Below, one piece after another: positions 27,375-35,946 of a stretch of DNA of 64,000 bases. Source of the stretch: Brucella pseudogrignonensis (GTDB taxonomy: Bacteria; Pseudomonadota; Alphaproteobacteria; Rhizobiales; Rhizobiaceae); NCBI RefSeq assembly GCF_002252525.1, contig NZ_NNRM01000041.1, positions 62,001 to 126,000 on the forward strand. Reading direction: 5' to 3'. The stretch's first letter is position 1; every line of letters starts with the position of its first letter. The notes beneath the pieces are model-generated. The model was not told where the DNA came from. It worked only from the letters and a program-made list of their open reading frames with translations, and ran no database searches. The position numbers and the translations under genes are program-made.

Positions 27375-28121
27375 TTAAGCAGAAACCTGCGTTCCCTTGC
27401 TCGGATCAGGGATAACGACAATCGTACTGCCATCGCGCACGTTGTTGTAAAGGTCGATGACATCCTGATTGAGCAGTCGGATACAGCCCGACGATACCGC
27501 CTTGCCGATGCTCCATTCTTCCGACGAGCCGTGAAGACGATAGATCGTGTCTCGCCCATCCTTGTGGATATATAGCGCGCGGGCACCAAGCGGATTCTTC
27601 AGGCCCGGAGGCATACCGCCATTGGCAATGCTATAAGGTTGAAGCGCAGGCTGGCGCGCAACCATTTCATCCGGCGGCGTCCAGCGTGGCCACTGACGCT
27701 TATAAGCAATAATCGCTCGCCCTGCCCACGAGAAACCATCGCGCCCTACACCGATGCCGTAACGCATGGCGCGGCCATTGCTGCGCACATGATAGAGATA
27801 TTTGTTCGGCGTATCGACTATGACGGTGCCGACCTTCTCACTGGTCGGATAATCGACTTCCTGCCGCCAGAATTTCGGATCGACTTTGGCAACATTCACC
27901 GCAGGGAGCGGAAACTGCTCATAGGGCATTGCCTCATACATTGGCGGCACGGCGCGCACCGGTGCAGGCGCGGCAGCAACTTTAGCAGGCGTGGCCTGCT
28001 GGGCCGTTGAAACGCAACCCGAAAGTGCGACAGCACTCGCACCGATCAGAAATGCACGGCGACTTGTGACACCCTTGGGCAGCAGCGGCACACCACTGCC
28101 TTCAGAAAATTTACGCGACAT
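27375..28121 (-). CDS. L,D-transpeptidase (YkuD domain), exported lipoprotein-like
   Basis: A 248-residue exported YkuD enzyme. The N-terminus has a twin-arginine-like SRRAFLIG followed by a hydrophobic stretch and LSGC, a lipobox, at about residue 36. The catalytic site is HGSSEEW with SSGCIRL near residue 220. The core shares GIGVGRDGFSWAG and PPDEMVARQP with the paralogue at 7774-8544. It would cross-link peptidoglycan or anchor proteins to it. Export by Tat and lipidation are predictions only. Confidence 0.9.
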   Translation of the reverse strand: MSRKFSEGSGVPLLPKGVTSRRAFLIGASAVALSGCVSTAQQATPAKVAAAPAPVRAVPPMYEAMPYEQFPLPAVNVAKVDPKFWRQEVDYPTSEKVGTVIVDTPNKYLYHVRSNGRAMRYGIGVGRDGFSWAGRAIIAYKRQWPRWTPPDEMVARQPALQPYSIANGGMPPGLKNPLGARALYIHKDGRDTIYRLHGSSEEWSIGKAVSSGCIRLLNQDVIDLYNNVRDGSTIVVIPDPSKGTQVSA

Positions 28122-28299
28122 CCAAAAACTCTTTCATTTGCACGACTTGAAGCCACATGCCTTCCCACTACGAATGCATGTCAGCGAATGTGTGCCGAGA
28201 AAGAAGAGACCAAACTTAAGTGAGCCTTAAGAAAACAACGTAATCTGCAACTTACGCGTTATCTTGAGTGATGATGAAGCGATCAAAGGGCATGTGTTG

Positions 28300-29886
28300 C
28301 TAAAATAGCGATCCCTGCCCGCCTGGACCAGACGATGGCGCCTTGCGCGTCGCGCCTTTCGGTGATGCTGTCTCGGGACCATGTCCCGCCGTTGCCGAAA
28401 CATCTCCATCACGGAAGCGGATCGATAAAGCGTCGCCTTCAGAAACGCTTGCGGCTAGTTTGATCGGCTTGCCATCGGCATCAAAAACAACCGCAAAGCC
28501 GCGATCAAGAACACTTTCATAAGACAGTGTCCGCATCAGGCGTTCCAATTCCTGACCACGCCTTTTTGTGCGCTCAAACAGGATATTAATCGCCTGATCA
28601 CGACGCCGATCAAGCTGTTCGATTGCGCTTTTCGCAAGTGTCGTACGCCGCAATAAAGGCTCTGGCGTCAGCCGGTCGGAACGTCTTGCAAGCAACGTAC
28701 GGCGTTCGCGCAAAAACGCTTCAAGCGCACGCGGCAGGCGTTGTCCGAGCAGCTTCATGTGACGCTTCTGTTCCTCGAACCCACGTTGCAGCAAGCGCGG
28801 CGACAACTGACGTGCGCGACCCTCAAAATGAACACGCTTCTTTTGTGTATTCACAAACAAGGCCCGCGTTAGCCGCGAAGCGGCTTCATCAAAACGGCGC
28901 CGTGGCAATGCCAGCAACTGATCGGCCGAAGGCAATGCCCGGCTCGCCGCACGATGCGCCTGACGCTTCAGGTCAATAAACCGCGACATGGCAGACGCCA
29001 GACGCGCCGATTGCGTTGCAACAGTTGCAACCAGATCGGCTTTGACCGGCACAGCCATTTCAGCCGCACCAGTCGGCGTTGGCGCGCGCACATCGGCAGC
29101 CAGATCAATCAGCGTCCAATCCGTTTCATGGCCGACAGCCGAAATCACCGGAATATGCGAAGCCGCAACAGCCCGCACGACAATCTCATCATTGAAGCCC
29201 CAGAGGTCTTCAAGACTGCCCCCGCCACGCGCCACAATCAACACATCGGGACGAGTAATTGCACCGTCTTCGGCCAGCGCGTTGAAACCTTCCACCGCTG
29301 CAGCCACTTCCGCTCCGCTTGTCTCGCCCTGCACACGCACCGGCCAGACAATCACATGCAGCGGATAACGATCCGAAATGCGGTGAATAATATCGCGGAT
29401 TACCGCCCCTGTTGGCGATGTGACAACACCAATAACCCGCGGCATGAAAGGCAATAGTTGCTTGGCCGCCGGATCAAACAGGCCTTCGGCGGCCAGCCTG
29501 CGCTTGCGCTCTTCAAGCAGTGCCATCAGCGCGCCAGCGCCCGCAGGCTCCATCTGTTCGATGACGATTTGATATTTGGAAGAGCCCGGATAAGTCGTCA
29601 GTTTGCCCGTAGCAATGACTTCCATCCCCTCTTCAGGGCGGAAGCGTAAACGCCCCATCGATCCACGCCAAATCACAGCCTCAAGCCGCGACCGGTCATC
29701 CTTCAATGCAAAATAGGCATGCCCCGACGAATGCGGACCACGATAGCCGGAAATCTCGCCGCGCACGCGCACATGCGAAAACGTATCCTCGACCGTACGC
29801 TTCAAAGCGCCGGAAATCTCGGAAACGCTGTATTCCGCTACATTTGAAGCGGTACCGCTTGGTATAGAATCGGAACCCATGCTCAT
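28300..29886 (-). CDS. xseA: Exodeoxyribonuclease VII large subunit
   Basis: A 528-residue nuclease subunit that, with XseB, degrades single-stranded DNA. An N-terminal OB fold ([21 protein letters not shown] at about 40-60) is followed by the catalytic domain ([44 protein letters not shown]) and a long helical coiled-coil region (about 290-460). xseB is not next to it. The ATG at 29886 is used; a second ATG at 29880 is possible. Confidence 0.94.
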   Translation of the reverse strand: MSMGSDSIPSGTASNVAEYSVSEISGALKRTVEDTFSHVRVRGEISGYRGPHSSGHAYFALKDDRSRLEAVIWRGSMGRLRFRPEEGMEVIATGKLTTYPGSSKYQIVIEQMEPAGAGALMALLEERKRRLAAEGLFDPAAKQLLPFMPRVIGVVTSPTGAVIRDIIHRISDRYPLHVIVWPVRVQGETSGAEVAAAVEGFNALAEDGAITRPDVLIVARGGGSLEDLWGFNDEIVVRAVAASHIPVISAVGHETDWTLIDLAADVRAPTPTGAAEMAVPVKADLVATVATQSARLASAMSRFIDLKRQAHRAASRALPSADQLLALPRRRFDEAASRLTRALFVNTQKKRVHFEGRARQLSPRLLQRGFEEQKRHMKLLGQRLPRALEAFLRERRTLLARRSDRLTPEPLLRRTTLAKSAIEQLDRRRDQAINILFERTKRRGQELERLMRTLSYESVLDRGFAVVFDADGKPIKLAASVSEGDALSIRFRDGDVSATAGHGPETASPKGATRKAPSSGPGGQGSLF

Positions 29887-29955
29887 CCCATCATAGGCAC
29901 CCAGCGACCCCCTCCGGTCAACTGGTCAAGACGTCACCCTGTATCTTATGCACCG

Positions 29956-30912
29956 TCACCAGCCAGGCAACAATTCGTTGCTGCGCACGCGCCGCGTCCG
30001 AATGGACGGAAAGGCTGAAATTTCAGCCGAAGCAAGTGCAGCCGGTGCCGGCGATGAAATATTATCAAGGCTTTCAATGATATGCTGCGCCAGCGCGTCA
30101 ACAATCGCGTTCTGCTTGGTATGTCCACGCATGATGCCAATGCCAAACTCCGGTAGGGCGCCAAAACCATCCGCTTCACCCAAAACGCGCATTCCAGGCC
30201 GTAGCGCGCACTCCGGCAACACCGAAACCGCAAGCCCCGAAAGAACGGCTGCTGCCAAAACAGTCGCAGACCAGCTCGTAATAATAATCCTATAATCGCG
30301 TTCTACCTGTTCCAGAACATCGATCGCTGCATGGCGCCAGATGCAAGTCGGTCGTCCGACAGCGAGCGGAAGCACCGCTTCTTCATGTACCGCGTGATTG
30401 GCCGACGTCACCCACAAAAGCGGCTCGGTGCGCACAACTTCAGACCGGCGCTTATCATCGCACTGCGTCACAAGAGCGATGTCGAGCGTTCCACGACGGA
30501 TCATTTCATCGAGATTAACTGTCGGCTCGCAAACAACCGAAAGTTCGACACGCGGGTTAGACCGCGCAAAACGTGCCATGATTTCAGGCAGAAACCGATC
30601 TGCATAATCGTCGGGCGTGCCGATACGCACATGGCCTTCCAGTTGCGTATCATCAAAGGCCGCGATGGTTTCGCCATTCAGCAACAACATGCGGCGCGCA
30701 TAAAGCAGCAGCCTTTCGCCGTCTTCGGTCAGGCGGTTGATGCGTCCATCACGTTCAAAGAGTGACTTTCCGATACGTTCCTCAAGGCGGCGCATCTGCA
30801 TGGAAACCGCAGACTGTGTTTTAAAAACAGCGTCCGCCGCTTTGGTAAAACTACCTGTATCGGCAATGGCAATGAAGGTCTGCAACTGGTCCAGATCCAA
30901 AGGCGCACTCAT
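29956..30912 (-). CDS. LysR-family regulator (LsrB/VtlR-like subgroup)
   Basis: A 318-residue regulator with the helix-turn-helix GSFTKAADAVFKTQSAVSMQ followed by RRLEERIGKSLFERDGR, and an effector domain from about residue 95. The N-terminus resembles the rhizobial/brucella LsrB/VtlR group as I remember it, which activates DUF1127 genes; here a DUF1127 gene is divergent 163 bases away. This could be that regulator or a paralogue. ATG at 30912 preferred; the frame also starts at 30921. Confidence 0.87.
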   Translation of the reverse strand: MSAPLDLDQLQTFIAIADTGSFTKAADAVFKTQSAVSMQMRRLEERIGKSLFERDGRINRLTEDGERLLLYARRMLLLNGETIAAFDDTQLEGHVRIGTPDDYADRFLPEIMARFARSNPRVELSVVCEPTVNLDEMIRRGTLDIALVTQCDDKRRSEVVRTEPLLWVTSANHAVHEEAVLPLAVGRPTCIWRHAAIDVLEQVERDYRIIITSWSATVLAAAVLSGLAVSVLPECALRPGMRVLGEADGFGALPEFGIGIMRGHTKQNAIVDALAQHIIESLDNISSPAPAALASAEISAFPSIRTRRVRSNELLPGW

Positions 30913-30960
30913 CAAAACCATCCATCACTATTATTGAACTGTTACATTAAAAACATTCGT

Positions 30961-30977
30961 TGGAACAATCAATTCCA
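30961..30977. promoter_or_regulatory. Candidate LysR site between LysR and DUF1127 genes
   Basis: TGGAA-N7-TTCCA, a 17-bp palindrome with the T-N11-A pattern typical of LysR-type binding sites, 99 bases before the DUF1127 start. Confidence 0.4.
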
Positions 30978-31075
30978 TTATTGGATAAAGCCGGTGTCGC
31001 AGAGAATGGAGACGCGAAAGCGAATGACCTGACGATAGAAACAATTTGACGAAGCGCGCTTAAAGGAGAGCGGCA

Positions 31076-31378
31076 ATGACAGCGATAAGCAAGACCACCA
31101 TGACACATTTACCGGCTTCGAGCACACTGACCTCCGTGCTCAAGCAAGTGGTAAAATCCGTGTTTACGTCGGTTATGCGTCGCTGGACGCTATTCCGAAA
31201 CCGGCGTCATGTACTTCATCTCAATGAACTCGATAGCTACTTGCTCAAGGATATCGGGCTTCAGAGTGGAGACCTCTACACGGCTGTTCACAAACGCAGC
31301 GCGGAAGATCCGACGCGCGTTCTGGCCGCCCTTGCAGATGCACGCTTGCGCGTGGAGGCGACCCGCCACATCTGTTGA
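31076..31378 (+). CDS. DUF1127 small regulatory-type protein
   Basis: A 100-residue basic protein whose C-terminal half carries the DUF1127 motif (RRWTLFRNRRHVLHLNELDS, then YLLKDIGLQSGDLY). The N-terminal 30 residues are Ser/Thr-rich and without a motif. DUF1127 proteins are small, arginine-rich alphaproteobacterial proteins; some act as RNA-binding factors in stress and metabolic control. GGAGAG precedes the start. It is followed within 30 bases by an RNA-like pair of hairpins. Confidence 0.87.
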   Translation: MTAISKTTMTHLPASSTLTSVLKQVVKSVFTSVMRRWTLFRNRRHVLHLNELDSYLLKDIGLQSGDLYTAVHKRSAEDPTRVLAALADARLRVEATRHIC

Positions 31379-31384
31379 TTGACA

Positions 31385-31471
31385 TCTGGCAGGCGCCACC
31401 TTCACAGGCCGGGTCCCCTCTCGGCCAGCCTGCTCCTTGCCCGGCCGCACCTCTGCTGCCGGGCTTTTTTT
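31385..31471 (+). ncRNA. Candidate small RNA with anti-Shine-Dalgarno loops (Cuckoo-RNA-like)
   Basis: Directly after the DUF1127 gene. Hairpin 1: GGCCG-N10-CGGCC (31407-31426) with CCCCTCT in the loop. A linker with CTCCTT (31433-31438) follows. Hairpin 2: GCCCGGC-N12-GCCGGGC (31439-31464) with ACCTCT in the loop and a seven-T tail, i.e. a terminator. Cuckoo RNAs of Rhodobacter are processed from the 3' side of a DUF1127 transcript and show C/U-rich loops; the resemblance is in layout, not proven by alignment. Confidence 0.45.
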
Positions 31472-31667
31472 ATGCGCGCACTTGGCAATTTGCGATGCAA
31501 AGCCAATACTTTCCGGGCGCAACAAAGAAATAGCAGAATTTGCCACATTTTTTAAAAGAAGGGCTTGCGCTCATCGTTTGAGTTCGCTAGATGGTGGCCA
31601 CCGACGAACGAAGCAACAGCTTCCGTCGAAATCACGCCTCAGAAACAACACTGATACGTGACCCTGC

Positions 31668-31741
31668 TGGGGAATAGGTTAACGGTAGACCCACGGACTC
31701 TGACTCCGTTAGTCCTGGTTCGAATCCAGGTTCCCCAGCCA
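31668..31741 (+). tRNA. tRNA-Gln (anticodon CTG)
   Basis: A 74-base cloverleaf with encoded CCA: acceptor TGGGGAA/TTCCCCA, D stem GGTT/GACC, anticodon stem ACGGA/TCCGT with loop CTCTGAC (anticodon CTG, reads CAG), T stem CCTGG/CCAGG with TTCGAAT loop, discriminator G. Its last 42 bases recur at 34289-34330, which marks it as an integration target. Confidence 0.95.
31700..31741 (+). other. Putative attL: tRNA-Gln 3' end
   Basis: The 42-base 3' segment of tRNA-Gln, from the anticodon through the CCA end, matches 34289-34330 at 40 of 42 positions. The intact tRNA marks this as the reconstituted end. Confidence 0.65.
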
Positions 31742-32006
31742 TTCGATTTCATTAGGTTTTTCCAGATTTTAGACTAGATCTTGAGCTGTTTCGGTTTGTA
31801 AAATGTGCAAACCACAATTTTTTATCCGTATAACTCACTGTTTTTGTTATCGTGTTATCTCAGAACAACGGTACATTTTCCAAACCTTTTGGCATCAGTT
31901 GCTTGCCACCGCTTTTGCGCAGCATTATTGGATTGATCTGCTCGTGACTGAAAATTGGTGGAAAGCGGACAAAGGCTCCCAGACTTAACCTTATCTCTCA
32001 ATCATT

Positions 32007-32945
32007 TTAGGTGACCTGCATCCCAGGCACATTCAGCGATGTACGGTAGGCCGTCGGCGAGATGCCGATGATACGCTTGAAGGCATTGCTGAACGCACTT
32101 TCGGATGTGTAGCCAAGCGACCGGGCAACGCTTGCTACGGGCGTCTTTTCTTCGCGAAGCGCGCGTTCGGCCAGCCGCATGCGCCATTCGGCCAGATACG
32201 TAAGCGGGGCGACGCCAGCGACGTTGCGGAAATGGAGTGCGAAAGACGTCCGCGACATCGCGCATGAGCGGGCGAGCTCCTCCAAATGCCATGCGCGATC
32301 TGGGTGGCCATGCATAAGGCGCAACGCCGGCGCGACACGCGGATCGGCCAGCGCCCGCAGCCAGCCTGGGGGCATGTGGCTCGATGAGTTCAAATGCGAG
32401 CGTAATATCTGAATGAATAGCAGTTGCGTGAGCTGCGCCGAGGCAAGCTGCGAACCATGCAGCGCTGTATCCTTTTCGACCACCAGTCTGTCAATCAGCC
32501 AACGGAAGGTCGCCGTCTCCGGCGCCGCTGCGCGTGAATGGATCCACACGGGCAGGATTTCTGACAGCAGCCGGCCGCGCGTTGGATCAACCGTCACATG
32601 GCCGCCGATATAGGAAAATGCATCGCCTTTACCGAGCTTGACTGTCGTACAATCCGGCGCGGAAAACAGGCTCATTGCATCGATAGGTCCAACGCCGGGA
32701 CGGTTCGTCACCACAAAAGACCGCCGCGCCGCAAGCAGACCAACATCGCCTGTCTCGAACAAGATCGGTTCCGGTTCTCCTTCGAGAAGCAACCAACAAC
32801 TTCCCGTCACAATGGCAAAGAACTTGATCTTGTCCTTGGCGGGAAAGCTGATTGCCCAGTCGTCGCAGCCGGCGCTGAACCCGCCAGTCATGACCGCCTC
32901 GGCGCTGGTCAGCCGCAGAATATCGGAAAAGGGATCAATGCTCAT
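32007..32945 (-). CDS. AraC-family regulator with cupin domain
   Basis: A 312-residue regulator: N-terminal cupin-type domain (about 1-190, starting MSIDPFSDILRLTSAEAVMTGG, as in the AraC_binding_2/Cupin_6 group) and a C-terminal double helix-turn-helix (about 215-310; WHLEELARSCAMSRTSFALHF and VASVARSLGYTSESAFSNAFKR). The ATG at 32945 gives the family N-terminus; an upstream ATG at 32984 is less likely. Divergent from the reductase gene that follows, as is common for such regulator/oxidoreductase pairs. It lies inside the tRNA-Gln islet and is more GC-rich than the DNA to its right. Confidence 0.88.
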   Translation of the reverse strand: MSIDPFSDILRLTSAEAVMTGGFSAGCDDWAISFPAKDKIKFFAIVTGSCWLLLEGEPEPILFETGDVGLLAARRSFVVTNRPGVGPIDAMSLFSAPDCTTVKLGKGDAFSYIGGHVTVDPTRGRLLSEILPVWIHSRAAAPETATFRWLIDRLVVEKDTALHGSQLASAQLTQLLFIQILRSHLNSSSHMPPGWLRALADPRVAPALRLMHGHPDRAWHLEELARSCAMSRTSFALHFRNVAGVAPLTYLAEWRMRLAERALREEKTPVASVARSLGYTSESAFSNAFKRIIGISPTAYRTSLNVPGMQVT

Positions 32946-33044
32946 TTCCGTACTATCGCGCAAGCAATACGGACTTTCAAGCATTTACAGTCCAGGGGCG
33001 CGGCCGTACCCTCTCATCAACCAATTAATCAGAAGGAAGACAAC

Positions 33045-34076
33045 ATAGCTGGCGAAACTGTACTCGTGACCGGCGGCACTGGCTTCATCGCGCAATATTG
33101 CATGATTGCGCTACTCAACGCCGGATACAAAGTGCGTACGACCGTGCGTTCGCTCGGGCGCGAAGCCGAGGTTCGCGAGCACCTCAAAGTTGGCGGCGTC
33201 GATGCTGGCGATCGCCTGAGTTTCGTGGTAGCCGACCTCTCCAGCGACATTGGCTGGGCCGAAGCTGCCGATGGTTGTAGCTACGCCATGCATGGCGCAT
33301 CGCCGACGCCGTCGGGCGACCAAGTCAAATTGGAGGATTGGGTGCAGCCTGCCGTAAACGGCAATCTGCGAGTGTTGCGCGCGGCCCGCGATGCCGGCAT
33401 GAAGCGCGTCGTGCTGACATCTGCCTTCGGTGCCATTGGCGTCGGCCACGGGCCAGACCATCGCCGTCCTTTCGACGAAACCGACTGGAGCAATCTGGAT
33501 GGCAATGTCGCGCCGTACCAAATCTCGAAAACGCTGGCCGAGCTTGCTTCGTGGGATTTCATCGAGAAGGAAGGCAGCGGGCTGGAATTGGCGGCAGTGA
33601 ACCCGACCGCTGTCTATGGCCCGGCGCTGGGAGCAGACTATTCGCACTCAATTCGGCTCATCACCAACATGTTGGAAGGTCAGCCCGGTTGCCTCAATGT
33701 CAATTCCTGCTGTGTCGATGTCCGAGACGTTGCCGACCTGCATTTGCGTGCCATGAGAGACCCGGCCGCCAAGGGCCAGAGATTCCTTGCTACCGTGGGC
33801 GAAGCGATGCTGATGGTCGAGATAGCACAATTGTTGAAGGATCGCCTCGGCAAGGCCGCCGACAAGGTATCGACCACGGTTTTGCCTGACAACCAGGTGC
33901 GCAAAATGGCAGAGACGAACCCCGCGCTTAAAATGCCGGCATCCCTGCTCGGCTACGACATGAACGCGAGCGGCAAGAAGGCCGAGCGGCTGCTGGGCTG
34001 GAAGCCACGCTCACGCGAAGAAGCAATCATCGCCTCCGCTCAGAGCCTGATCGATCTCGGGCTCCTGAAGTCCTGA
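33045..34076 (+). CDS. NAD(P)-dependent extended SDR reductase, ATG replaced by ATA
   Basis: A 343-residue extended short-chain reductase of the dihydroflavonol-reductase/aldehyde-reductase type: TGGTGFIAQYCMIALLNAGY (nucleotide loop), TSAFGAIGVGHG (serine), and YQISKTLAE (catalytic YxxxK). Homologues begin about four residues before ETVLVTGGTG with ATG; here that codon (33045-33047) is ATA, preceded by AGAAGGAAGA at good spacing. There is no in-frame ATG, GTG or TTG between 32940 and 33045; the next candidate is GTG at 33066, which would cut into the nucleotide-binding strand. The gene may be poorly expressed or start-lost; the remainder is intact. Confidence 0.8.
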   Translation: MAGETVLVTGGTGFIAQYCMIALLNAGYKVRTTVRSLGREAEVREHLKVGGVDAGDRLSFVVADLSSDIGWAEAADGCSYAMHGASPTPSGDQVKLEDWVQPAVNGNLRVLRAARDAGMKRVVLTSAFGAIGVGHGPDHRRPFDETDWSNLDGNVAPYQISKTLAELASWDFIEKEGSGLELAAVNPTAVYGPALGADYSHSIRLITNMLEGQPGCLNVNSCCVDVRDVADLHLRAMRDPAAKGQRFLATVGEAMLMVEIAQLLKDRLGKAADKVSTTVLPDNQVRKMAETNPALKMPASLLGYDMNASGKKAERLLGWKPRSREEAIIASAQSLIDLGLLKS

Positions 34077-34089
34077 AGTCCTGAAGTCC
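34063..34089 (+). repeat. Tandem repeat TCCTGAAG at the reductase 3' end
   Basis: Three perfect copies of the 8-mer TCCTGAAG plus a partial one span the stop codon; the stop TGA lies within the second copy. Slippage here can add or remove residues from the protein C-terminus. Confidence 0.8.
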
Positions 34090-34288
34090 GACGAGCTCGA
34101 ATGTCCACTTAGAAGTCGTTAGTTGAGGTTCAATCAACCCGAGTTAAACAAGCATTTAGACATTAACCAATCGGATGAAACTGCTGTAAATTGGTTTGCA
34201 TTTCGCAGCTAAACCATTGATTCACAAAGGGCGTGGAATGCTTCATTTTAGAAAATGATTATATATAATCAATAGACTGGCTGGGGCC

Positions 34289-34330
34289 CTGACTCCGTTA
34301 GTCCTAGTTCGAATCCAGGTTCCCCGGCCA
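34289..34330 (+). other. Putative attR: partial tRNA-Gln copy
   Basis: CTGACTCCGTTAGTCCT and GTTCGAATCCAGGTTCCCC blocks repeat the 3' part of the tRNA-Gln at 31668-31741, with only two changes (G to A in the T stem, A to G in the acceptor stem). The 5' half of the tRNA is missing, so it is a remnant and not a functional tRNA. Confidence 0.8.
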
Positions 34331-34989
34331 AAACTTTCTTCAATAAGATCAACGATTTAGATAAATTAAACACTCTGTGAAGAGCCGTTTTCATGCCACG
34401 TTTTGCCGCAAATGGATTCCCTGTAATTACAAATACTTACAAAAAACCCCGGCAAATCCATACAACATGCTCATCTCTCCCAGTAATATGCATAAGAAGC
34501 ATCGCCAATAATTTGCGGCGATCTCCGTAAATGAGCAGAGCTTCAGATAAGGCTTTAACAAGGAAGCGTTTAAGGTTTTATACTTGGACATAACCGTTAC
34601 AAATTTAGCTTCACCATTCTTTGGAACTCCTGCAACTGGCGCTTTAGTTAGCAATGGCCAAACAGGAATGAACTTTTATTAAAAATTGTTGTGAGACATT
34701 CCCGCTACTTGGTTCAGTGAAAGCCCTGGTGCCTTGATATGCCGTGCCATTGATTTTCCTGTCGACAAAAAGGTCACCTCAAATGACGGTCGAATCTTTG
34801 GTACCCATCGCATTTGAAAGACGCATATCCGGTTCATTGAATGGTTACTTTGAATGTCTGTGGCAAGGGTGGCACATAGTTCACGAGATATTTTGCGTGT
34901 TAGCTGAGTTGACCGCAACATCCGGAACCACCTGCAGTTGAATGTGTTCAGTTCAATGGCGGGCGCGAAACCAAGATTGGATATGTGCC
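34331..34989. other. AT-rich gap without a convincing gene
   Basis: About 660 bases to the right of the partial tRNA. It is clearly AT-richer than the flanking core genes. Two minus-strand frames of 75 and 109 codons lie here (34427-34654 and 34679-35008) but show no ribosome site, domain or coding-like composition. It may be the decayed remains of an island. Confidence 0.5.
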
Positions 34990-35316
34990 ATGTACAAGTT
35001 TGCAGCAATCGCAGCGGTGGCTATTTCGGCTTTCGCCTTCACAGTTTCAGCAAATGCGCAAAGTATCGAGCTGGGTCCAAACGGTATCCGAGTAAATCCT
35101 GATGGGAACCGCCAAATGGAACGTGATCGCCGTTCTGATCGCGACGAAATAAGTGAGCGTCGCGCAACGCGAATTGCTCGCGACGAAGGAATGGATGAAG
35201 TAGAAAGCGTGTCTCGTCGTCGAGGCGTTTATGTTATCCGCGGCATTGATCGCCGCGACAACGATATGCGCGTAGTCATCGACAGGCGGAGCGGCGAGGT
35301 TCTTGAAGTGCGATAA
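34990..35316 (+). CDS. Exported PepSY-like small protein
   Basis: A 108-residue protein with a clear signal peptide (about 1-24, MYKFAAIAAVAISAFAF, cleavage near ANA/QS) and an Arg/Asp-rich mature part that ends in a PepSY-like strand pattern (GVYVIRGIDRRDNDMRVVIDR, then SGEVLEVR). PepSY-type domains are periplasmic and often bind or inhibit peptidases; the function here is not known. The ATG at 34990 is used because it begins the signal peptide; the ribosome site is weak. Confidence 0.72.
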   Translation: MYKFAAIAAVAISAFAFTVSANAQSIELGPNGIRVNPDGNRQMERDRRSDRDEISERRATRIARDEGMDEVESVSRRRGVYVIRGIDRRDNDMRVVIDRRSGEVLEVR

Positions 35317-35430
35317 CCGCTTTCTCAAAAAGCTACCATCTCAAAGCTTTGAATGGAAAGAACCTTGCCGTCGAAACAGAATGTGAGATGATGCTTGGGC
35401 GTCGGTGAGGTGTGACAATCGATCAGGCGT

Positions 35431-35471
35431 AGCCTCGGAACGGCCACCGGCTGCCCCGGGGCTTTTCTTTT
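35431..35471 (+). terminator. Long GC-rich terminator
   Basis: AGCCTCGG (35431-35438) pairs with CCGGGGCT (35456-35463), with an inner GCC/GGC hairpin, followed by TTTCTTTT. It lies 115 bases after the PepSY-like gene and may end its transcript or an unannotated small RNA starting near 35350. Confidence 0.7.
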
Positions 35472-35587
35472 GGCAAGAAAGTCCCGCGACTGTGGCTGCA
35501 TTATAGGTTCAACAAAATTTGAAGCTGTTGAATCAGCAATTTTGAGGTAATACCCCTCATAATAGATAGCAGCCTGGAAATATTCAG

Positions 35588-35695
35588 ATGGATTGGTTCA
35601 TTGTAGTCTTCGTTACATTCAAGGTTCTCGTGTTAGGCACGGGTATGTTCTTCGCCATCAAATGGCATTATGATCAAGGTAAGAAAGAGAAATAG
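35588..35695 (+). CDS. 35-residue single-helix membrane peptide
   Basis: A 35-codon gene starting MDWFIVVFVTFKVLVLGTGM, with one hydrophobic helix (about 3-24) and a charged C-terminus (KWHYDQGKKEK). GGAA lies 8 bases before the ATG. The topology would be N-out/C-in by the positive-inside rule. It is isolated between the terminator at 35431 and the glycosyltransferase gene. Too short for standard gene callers; it looks like a genuine conserved small membrane protein, but that needs homologues to confirm. Confidence 0.6.
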   Translation: MDWFIVVFVTFKVLVLGTGMFFAIKWHYDQGKKEK

Positions 35696-35946
35696 CCAAG
35701 CTATCAGACCGTGAAGGTCCGCTCTGCGGATGTGTGAAGTTGAGAACAGACGGGCCAGTTGCACCCAAGCCTGAAGGGCCGGGCATATCGTCGACAGTTT
35801 GGAAAATGTACCGCACCGGGATCGTATCCTAAACACCTTAAGACCAACCAGTCCCGCAACGTGCCCGCGGCTCATTATGTCGTATCTTTAAAAAAGCCAG
35901 CCGAAGGCAGGTGCTTAAAATTAATTCGTTCCAAGAAGGTGCGAAA

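Noticed and set aside
34281-34330. Second tRNA-Gln gene
   Set aside because: Only the 3' half is present; the acceptor 5' strand and D arm are missing, so it is an integration remnant.
34427-35008. Two minus-strand frames of 75 and 109 codons in the AT-rich gap
   Set aside because: No ribosome site, no signal or domain, and odd composition. The second also runs into the PepSY-like gene on the other strand.
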